Origin: Chloroflexota bacterium
GTDB lineage: Bacteria; Chloroflexota; Limnocylindria; Limnocylindrales; CSP1-4
DNA: 37,707 nt
Assembly (NCBI GenBank): GCA_030446555.1
Contig: JAUJNA010000003.1
Coordinates: 139,122-176,828 of the forward strand
Direction of reading: 5' to 3'
How positions within the stretch are numbered: position 1 is the first letter of the stretch; every line of letters starts with the position of its first letter. The translations under genes were made by a program, and so were the position numbers. Shown piece by piece: positions 32,989 to 37,707 of this stretch. The notes below the pieces were generated by a model. That model worked only from the letters and a program-made list of their open reading frames with translations, did not search any database and was not told the origin of the DNA.

Positions 32989-33028
32989 GACCATCAGGTC
33001 GGGGGTTCGAATCCCTCCGGGCGCGCCA
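32953..33028 (+). tRNA. tRNA-Arg (anticodon TCG)
   Basis: Acceptor GCGCCCG pairs with CGGGCGC, discriminator G, encoded CCA. The anticodon stem is GATGG/CCATC with loop CTTCGGA, giving TCG. The T-arm is GGGGG-TTCGAAT-CCCTC. It is intact and is the integration target of the element; its first 36 bases are also the right att repeat. Confidence 0.95.
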
Positions 33029-33231
33029 GAAGGACACAACGGGCCTTCACCTCGAGAGCCACCTCGACCAGATCCGCGGATGCCTACGCCGCAGTGGACG
33101 AGTGCTGCGAAATCAACGGCCTTGTTCGCGCTCGGCCCAGCAAGGGGCTTGCGTTCAGGGAGCGGCGACCGCGGACGGACGGCGGTTGCTTGAACCCGAT
33201 GGCGTGATGGTCGTGACGGTCGGTCGCTTCG

Positions 33232-33570
33232 AGGGCCACCACCTCGCTATGCTTCGTCGACGCCGATCCGCCGTCGCTCGGCAGGGTGCCCGGCGTCAGC
33301 GAGGTCCATGTCCGCGATGCGATCGTGACCTGCCAGCTCGAGGGCGACGTGCAGCCGTTCCTCGACGCGCTCGCCGGGACGCGAGTCGTGGACCTCCTCA
33401 TCGAACCCGCGCGTCTCGAGGAGGCGTTCCTCGAGTACTAGGAGGCGGAGGGTGCCGCGGCGCCTCGTGCGGACGCGGCACGAGCCGGGCCGAACGGCCG
33501 TCGTGGATCGCGCGCTCCTCGGTCGCACGGTCCGGGCGTACCGGGGCCGGTCGATCGCATGTGCACTCGC
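33232..33570 (+). pseudogene. Remnants of an ABC exporter (ATPase C-end, permease N-end)
   Basis: One frame reads LCFVDADPPSLGRVPGVSEVHVRDAIVTCQLEGDVQPFLDALAG and ends RLEEAFLEY at a TAG (33439). This is the usual C-terminal end of ABC-2-type drug/antibiotic exporter ATPases; the ATPase core is missing. Eleven bases later a GTG frame gives RALLGRTVRAYRGRSIA, like the N-terminus of the partner permease, before it loses coding character. Both pieces are truncated. They lie right beside the tRNA, so an earlier insertion or excision may have removed the rest. Confidence 0.45.
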
Positions 33571-33951
33571 GCCGAGTCGACGCCGCGAATCTGGCGCTCT
33601 TCGTCGGTGTGACCCCGGGTGCCGGTGCGTACTTGCGTCACGGTCTCCCCACGCCGGGACATCGCCGCGCCAGCTGAGCCGGCGCGATGCCCGCCTGCAT
33701 CGAAGTCTGCCGCGGAAGGTCCCGGCGAACCCCTGGGCAATGGGTGACACTACCCCCAGTTGTAACGCCCCTGCCTATTGACCGATGGTACTGGCCCCTG
33801 TGACACTTTTGGGGACCGATGAGACCGCAGCCGCGGGAGCGTCGGAACGGACGGCCCCCGGAACCCAGACCGATCCGTGGCCCAAGCGAGCGGGCCGAAG
33901 GGGCCGATGACCCAGAATCGCCTCGCGTCAGCAAAAAGGGGGCACCATCCC
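33571..33951. other. Non-coding spacer
   Basis: No supported gene. TTGACC lies 17 bp before TGACACT near 33779-33806, upstream of the secreted protein, but the latter is a poor -10. GTGACACT occurs twice, 53 bp apart, near matching runs of C and G. Function unclear. Confidence 0.35.
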
Positions 33952-35262
33952 ATGGCACGTTCAGTCAGGCGCCGCGCCGGGATCCCGGTCGGCATTCTCA
34001 TCTCGGTCGTCGCGCTCCTGTTGTCCGCGGTCCCGGTGGCCGCCGCCGGGGAGCTGCGCGGCCATCACGGCGGCGAGGCTTGGGCGACGCGTGCGAACGC
34101 GGTCTCCGGCGATATCGCCGTCAAACTCGGCCGCTCCGCGTACCAGCAGTGTCCCTGCAAGGGCACTGACGGCGCGATCGTCTCCAACACGATCAACACC
34201 GTCCGCGCCGGTGAGAATGGCAACGTCTTCAAGGCCGCCGTCACCGAGAGCACGGCGCAGGCCGACAAGCTCTCCGACGGCACGGCGTACACCAGGCTCG
34301 TCTCGGAGATCACCGACGTCAACGCGCTCGACGGCGCGGTGACGGCCGACCTCATCCGCGCTCGCGCGGTGGTCAACGCCACCGAGACGGGCTTCAGCAC
34401 CAGCAGCAAGGGTTCGCGGATCCTGGGTCTCCGGGTCCTCGGCGAGCTCGTCTCGGTCAGCCCCGGTGCCCGGACGAACGTCCCCGGCTTCGGCTTCATC
34501 ACCGTGAAGGACATCGATCGCGGCGGCGACGGCGTGACGCGCCGCACGATCAAGGTCGAGATCCTCCGCATCGTCATCACCCGCGAGAACCGGCTGGACA
34601 TCCCCGTCGGCACGAAGATCACGGTCGGGCACGCCCAAGCGGTCTACAGCCGACTCCAGCCCGTCGGGCTCGTCAGCGGGAGCGCCTTCGCGGCCGACGC
34701 GGTCTCGAACGTCTCCACGGCCTTCGAGAACCGGGTCGGTCGGGCGGCCGCCCTCTACCTGGGCTGCGTCAGCAAGGGTGAAGTCTTCCGCACGAACAAC
34801 GTCGAGCGGGTCAGCGTTCCCGGCATCCTGACCAACGGCACGGGCGTCACGACGCTTCGCGCCGACATCGATTCTTCCCACGCGCTCGGCAAGGGCACCT
34901 CTCGCGTCGAGAACGTGAACCTGCTGGACGGCTTCCTGACCGCCGACGTCATCAAGGGCGTCGCGCTGACGGAGCGGCTCTCGAACGGCGACCGCAGGGC
35001 CTCGTACGCCGGCTCCAGCTTCGTGAACCTTCGCGTCGCTGGCCAGGCCATCGGCGACGACGTCCCGCCGAACACGCGGGTCCCAGTGGCCGGCGTCGGT
35101 GAGCTCGTCCTCTTCGAGACGACCACGACGACCACGCCGGACGAGATCCGCGCGCAGGTGATCATGGTCCACCTCACGGTGGATACCGAGAACAGTTTCG
35201 GTATCCCGGTGGGGACCGAGATCCGCATCGCCTTCGCCCGCACCAAGGTCGAGACCCCGTAG
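33952..35262 (+). CDS. Secreted two-domain protein, choice-of-anchor P-like
   Basis: A 436-residue exported protein. Residues 1-35 are a signal peptide (PVGILISVVALLLSAVPVAAA). Two similar beta-rich domains follow, about res. 45-240 and 285-436. Each has an alternating pattern ending in a shared motif: RENRLDIPVGTKITVGHA in the first and TENSFGIPVGTEIRIAFA in the second. LDGAVTADLIRA and LDGFLTADVIKG also match between the halves, so the gene arose by internal duplication. The layout fits choice-of-anchor P proteins, surface proteins of unknown role in Actinobacteria and Chloroflexota. AAGGGGG upstream supports the ATG at 33952. No catalytic motif and no C-terminal anchor is evident. A strong terminator follows. 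Confidence 0.75.
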   Translation: MARSVRRRAGIPVGILISVVALLLSAVPVAAAGELRGHHGGEAWATRANAVSGDIAVKLGRSAYQQCPCKGTDGAIVSNTINTVRAGENGNVFKAAVTESTAQADKLSDGTAYTRLVSEITDVNALDGAVTADLIRARAVVNATETGFSTSSKGSRILGLRVLGELVSVSPGARTNVPGFGFITVKDIDRGGDGVTRRTIKVEILRIVITRENRLDIPVGTKITVGHAQAVYSRLQPVGLVSGSAFAADAVSNVSTAFENRVGRAAALYLGCVSKGEVFRTNNVERVSVPGILTNGTGVTTLRADIDSSHALGKGTSRVENVNLLDGFLTADVIKGVALTERLSNGDRRASYAGSSFVNLRVAGQAIGDDVPPNTRVPVAGVGELVLFETTTTTTPDEIRAQVIMVHLTVDTENSFGIPVGTEIRIAFARTKVETP

Positions 35263-35284
35263 GGGACCGCTCGCGCGAACTCGA

Positions 35285-35324
35285 GAAGCCGGCCGGCTGC
35301 CCACCCCGGGCGCCGGCCGGCTTC
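35285..35324 (+). terminator. Strong intrinsic-type terminator
   Basis: GAAGCCGGCCGGC and GCCGGCCGGCTTC form a perfect 13-bp stem with a 14-nt loop, 22 bp after the secreted-protein stop, followed by TTCGTCT. It is the clearest terminator in the window and may also serve the minus-strand remnant. Confidence 0.8.
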
Positions 35325-35329
35325 TTCGT

Positions 35330-36002
35330 CTACGTCCCGAATGGGTCTCGGTCCTCCAGCTGGCGGTGGAAGCGGAGCCGCTGCGGGTCGGCGCCGGACG
35401 CGCTCTGGTCCCACGCCTCGACGAGGCGCGTCGCCTCGCCGTCCACGGTGAAGGCGCCCATGCACACGCCGTCACTGTCGCGCTCGACGCCGTTCCACGA
35501 CGCGCGCGCGTCCGAGGAGCGGAAGCGGAACGCCTCGATGACCAGGTCCTTGAAGCCGCCGACGTTGGCGGCGTGGACCACCGCTCGCCAGCCCCGGACG
35601 TGAGCGCTGAGCGAGGTCGTGTCGAGGTCACCGCCGAAGATCCCCCGAGCAGCATGCGTCGCGCACGGAAGATCATGCCGCCGTCCGTGCTGACGCGGGC
35701 ATAGGTGTTGGCATTCATGCCATAGGCCGACCACGACGTTTTGATCCGGCGGCCCAGGACGGCGCGACCTGTCGAGGTGCCGGCATCGGGGAAGCGTCAC
35801 AGCCGGCCTCCGGCGTCACGAGGTAGTCGGACGCCGGACCGACGTCGAACGGATCGATCCGGACGCTCTCATCGATGGTCTGCCATGCCAGTACGAATGG
35901 CCGACCCACGCGTGCGCTGCGCAGATGTCGGTGCTCGCGTTCGATCTTTGCCTGTCCTCGACGAGCCGCGACGAGCCTCCGGGCGCGCCAAGCCCTCTGC
36001 AC
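35330..36002 (-). pseudogene. Decayed gene with a BNR-like motif
   Basis: Pieces in three minus frames are, in order: GRPFVLAWQTIDESVRIDPFDVGPASDYLVTPEAG; then WSAYGMNANTYARVSTDGGMIFRARRML; then GIFGGDLDTTSLSAHVRGWRAVVHAANVGGFKDLVIEAFRF and FTVDGEATRLVEAWDQSASGADPQRLRFHRQLEDRD. VSTDGG resembles an Asp-box of sialidase/BNR repeats, but one box is not enough for an assignment. At least two indels (near 35650 and 35760) break it. The protein was probably secreted or surface-bound; function unknown. Confidence 0.45.
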
Positions 36003-36049
36003 GCGGCTACTGCGCCCTGTTTCGGTCGACGTACCGGTCGATCGCGACC

Positions 36050-36214
36050 TCAGCCGCGCACGGCGGGCCGCCCGGTGACCACCATCACCTGACGCTCGAG
36101 CTGCCGCAGGCGCCGGGAGGCATCTGCGTGCTGCGCGCTATGGCGATCCATGAGTCGCATCTGTGCCTCCAGCTCCCTGATCTCTCGGAGGAGGCGCGGT
36201 AGCTCGTCGTTCAT
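36050..36214 (-). CDS. Small coiled-coil protein (54 aa), not in ORF track
   Basis: The ATG at 36214 opens a clean 54-codon frame starting MNDELPRLLREIRELEAQMR, with DASRRLRQLERQVMVV later on. Leucines at heptad spacing and the charge pattern predict one long coiled-coil helix. No good Shine-Dalgarno is seen. It is below the ORF-track cutoff. Coding composition (GC-rich third positions) supports it moderately. No function can be proposed. Confidence 0.5.
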   Translation of the reverse strand: MNDELPRLLREIRELEAQMRLMDRHSAQHADASRRLRQLERQVMVVTGRPAVRG

Positions 36215-36369
36215 AAGAGGGGACTCGGCCTTTCACGCTCGGCGGGCCATCGCATCTTCCTCCGCGCGCAGGGATGAGGCGGTATCGGAACGTGGCGCGG
36301 TCTTACAGGTCCGTGCCAGTGGGTCGCTGCCGGGACGGCCCATGTTTCCGTCATCCGGCAGGGTTCGCC

Positions 36370-36375
36370 TAGACT
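36370..36375 (+). promoter_or_regulatory. -10 element (TAGACT) before the rhomboid uORF
   Basis: TAGACT lies eight bases before an ATG at 36384. The transcript would start within a few bases of that ATG, so the first ORF is leaderless or nearly so. Confidence 0.5.
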
Positions 36376-36383
36376 CGCGCGAC

Positions 36384-36422
36384 ATGTGGCAGCCAGCCAC
36401 CGCGCGAGCGGAGACCCGATGA
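36384..36422 (+). CDS. 12-codon leaderless upstream ORF overlapping the rhomboid start
   Basis: ATG at 36384 codes MWQPATARAETR and stops at a TGA that overlaps the rhomboid ATG (ATGA at 36419-36422). With the -10 just upstream, ribosomes would start here on the bare 5' end and re-start at the rhomboid gene. It may be a control peptide rather than a functional protein. A GTG at 36386 in the rhomboid frame is the alternative start. Confidence 0.45.
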   Translation: MWQPATARAETR

Positions 36423-37612
36423 GCGGCCCGGTCGGCCGTGCCGCCGCGGTGGCCCAGCTCGAGCATGCATGGGATCTGGCGGCGGCGGGGGAGTGGGAGC
36501 AGTCGGGCGCGGCCTACGCCCGCCTCGTGGGCAACCCGGATGCCGAGGTCCATGTGGCGGCGCTCCTCGGGTTGGCTGAGGCGCGCTATCGCCAGGACGA
36601 AGAGCCGGGCGCTCTGCAGGCCTGGCTCGCCGCCACGCAGGCGCCAGAGACGAGCAACAGCTGGCGAGCATGGAAGGCGCTGGCCGCGGCGCGCGTCCGC
36701 GAGGGAGACCTGGCGGGAGCGACGCGCGCGTATCGGGAGGCCGAACGGCGTGCCCCCGCGGAGGACCGACCGGAGATCGCCTCCCGACTCGGCTGGTTGA
36801 CCAAGGAGATGGGCCAGGGACAGGCGGCGCAGCGCTATTTCAGCCGCGCCCGCACCGACGTGGCCCCGTCTCCCGTCGCGACCTGGACGATCCTCGCCCT
36901 GACGGTCGGCATCGGCATCTCCGAGCTGCTGGGCAACGGGCCGCTGTGGATCGGGCTCCTGGGGCTGGACAAGCCGGCCGTCGCGGAGGGCGAGTGGTGG
37001 CGACTGATCACCGTGGCCCTCGTCCATGACGACTCGTTCTTCCTGCACCTCGCCTTCAACATGTACGCGCTCTACATGGTCGGGCCGCTCATCGAAGCGC
37101 TCTACGGCGCGCCACGGTTCGTGCTCGTGTACGTGCTGACAGCGGCGGCGGGCTCGGCTGCCAGTTACATCGTGTCGCCCGGGGTGAACGGCGTGGGCGC
37201 CAGCGGTGCCATCTTCGGACTCTTCGGGATGCTGCTGGTCAGCAACCGCGTCCACCGGCCGGCACTCACCCGCTCGGCGCGCGGCCTGACGGGGCAGATC
37301 GGCATGCTCATCGGCCTCAACCTGGTGCTCGGCTTCTCCATCCCCAACATCGACAACGCGGCGCACATCGGCGGCCTCCTGGCTGGCGCCTGGCTGGGAT
37401 TCGTACTCGTCCCGCGTGGGGCGACGCTGAGCAGCTTCTGGCAGCGCCCGGGCGCTCAGGTCGCCGCGCCGACAGCCGGGCTGCCGGGCGCGTCAGGAGC
37501 GGCTGGGGATGCACGAGTGGGCCGCGACACGATCCTGCGCCTGGCGGGTGTCGTGGCGCTCGTCGCGATCATCGTGCTCGCGGTCGGGCTGGGTCCCCTC
37601 GGCCGCTCCTGA
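36419..37612 (+). CDS. Rhomboid family intramembrane serine protease with TPR N-terminus
   Basis: A 397-residue membrane protease that cuts helices inside the membrane. Residues 1-150 hold TPR-like helix pairs (LEHAWDLAAAGEWEQSGAAYARLV, AALAAARVREGDLAGATRAYREAE), a cytoplasmic binding platform. From about res. 155 a six-helix rhomboid domain follows, with LVHDDSFFLHLAFNMYALYMVGPLIE (conserved HLxxNM region), the catalytic serine in GVGASGAIFGLFG and the catalytic histidine in NAAHIGGLLAGAWLGF. A Pro/Ala/Gly linker and a last hydrophobic helix (VVALVAIIVLAVGLG) end the protein. The ATG at 36419 has GGAG seven bases upstream and is coupled to the short upstream ORF. Substrate unknown. Confidence 0.9.
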   Translation: MSGPVGRAAAVAQLEHAWDLAAAGEWEQSGAAYARLVGNPDAEVHVAALLGLAEARYRQDEEPGALQAWLAATQAPETSNSWRAWKALAAARVREGDLAGATRAYREAERRAPAEDRPEIASRLGWLTKEMGQGQAAQRYFSRARTDVAPSPVATWTILALTVGIGISELLGNGPLWIGLLGLDKPAVAEGEWWRLITVALVHDDSFFLHLAFNMYALYMVGPLIEALYGAPRFVLVYVLTAAAGSAASYIVSPGVNGVGASGAIFGLFGMLLVSNRVHRPALTRSARGLTGQIGMLIGLNLVLGFSIPNIDNAAHIGGLLAGAWLGFVLVPRGATLSSFWQRPGAQVAAPTAGLPGASGAAGDARVGRDTILRLAGVVALVAIIVLAVGLGPLGRS

Positions 37613-37641
37613 AGCGTTCCGAAGGTCACCGGGTCAGCGGG

Positions 37642-37707
37642 TCAGCCGTCCGCTTGCATCAGCAGGTCCCGGCGATGGCCGAAACGGTCGATGAACCGGT
37701 AGAAGTC
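37642..37707 (-). CDS. C-terminal end of a gene running into the window
   Basis: The minus frame open at the right edge reads DFYRFIDRFGHRRDLLMQADG and stops at a TGA (37642-37644). Only 21 residues are visible, so no family can be named. It is convergent with the rhomboid gene across a 29-bp gap. Confidence 0.5.
   Translation of the reverse strand, partial: DFYRFIDRFGHRRDLLMQADG

Larger units (their letters stand above)
23879..33028. mobile_element. 9.1-kb integrative element in tRNA-Arg(TCG), satellite-like
   Basis: The element is bounded by a 36-bp direct repeat of the tRNA-Arg 5' half (23879-23914 and 32953-32988), with a tyrosine integrase pointing inward from the intact tRNA. From the right end on the minus strand it carries: integrase, 85-aa protein, excisionase-like HTH, small protein, coiled-coil protein, RepA-like AAA ATPase, zinc-ribbon protein, terminase-small-subunit-like protein and two coiled-coil proteins. 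Then come a deacetylase/sulfatase cargo pair and small left-end genes. Capsid, portal, tail, large terminase and conjugation genes are absent. This resembles phage-inducible chromosomal islands, which use integrase, Xis, Rep and TerS and steal helper capsids. That identity is inference. Most genes carry indels, so it looks inactive. Confidence 0.75.

Noticed and set aside
33961-35718. 585-aa minus-strand ORF
   Set aside because: Antisense to the secreted protein. Only its first 25 residues (MNANTYARVSTDGG...) belong to the decayed gene at 35.3-36.0 kb.

Overview
The window is very GC-rich DNA with tightly packed genes and many GTG starts. It looks like a Chloroflexota chromosome, perhaps of the Limnocylindria/Ellin6529 type. 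I infer this from gene style (proline/serine-rich secreted proteins, a DUF5317 protein, a CSLREA beta-helix protein, many leaderless genes); no marker gene settles it.

Region 1 (1-15 kb) is ordinary chromosome. It holds an M23 peptidase with a tandem-repeat coiled coil, glgC, a YbjN-like protein, a nicotinate phosphoribosyltransferase and a TPR protein. Next come a secreted-protein pseudogene with two in-frame stops, a Nudix hydrolase, small membrane proteins, a phosphodiesterase-like metallophosphoesterase, a 1003-residue cohesin/dockerin/beta-helix secreted protein, a 1014-residue MalT-like LuxR regulator and two small conserved proteins.

Region 2 (15-23.8 kb) opens with a badly frameshifted Pr6Pr-type membrane protein gene and tRNA-His. 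A zinc module follows: a Fur/Zur-type repressor divergent from a znuA-znuC-znuB operon. After two conserved hypotheticals and bioY come two more frameshifted genes, an erythromycin-esterase homologue and a SAM methyltransferase.

Region 3 (23.88-33.03 kb) is an integrated mobile element in a tRNA-Arg(TCG) gene. A 36-bp copy of the tRNA 5' half marks the left end and the intact tRNA marks the right end. From the right, on the minus strand, it carries a tyrosine integrase, a small gene, an excisionase-like HTH protein, two small genes, a RepA-like AAA ATPase, a zinc-ribbon protein and a terminase-small-subunit-like protein. Then come small coiled-coil genes, a cargo pair (sulfatase and polysaccharide deacetylase) and small left-end genes. 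No capsid, portal or large terminase gene is visible. This order resembles phage-inducible chromosomal islands (satellites). Most of its genes are frameshifted, so it looks like a decaying satellite unless the indels are assembly errors. Three related hairpins sit around the ATPase gene, where such islands keep their origin. A second, older integrase start is left as a ghost just outside the left end.

Region 4 (33-37.7 kb) has ABC-exporter remnants, a secreted two-domain choice-of-anchor-P-like protein with a strong terminator, a decayed gene with a BNR-like motif, a 54-residue coiled-coil protein and a TPR-rhomboid protease. The rhomboid is preceded by a 12-codon leaderless upstream ORF.

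Across the window, several starts lie exactly 6-7 nt after a TAnnnT -10 element with no Shine-Dalgarno, so leaderless transcription appears common. All reading was by eye; no search or folding program was run.
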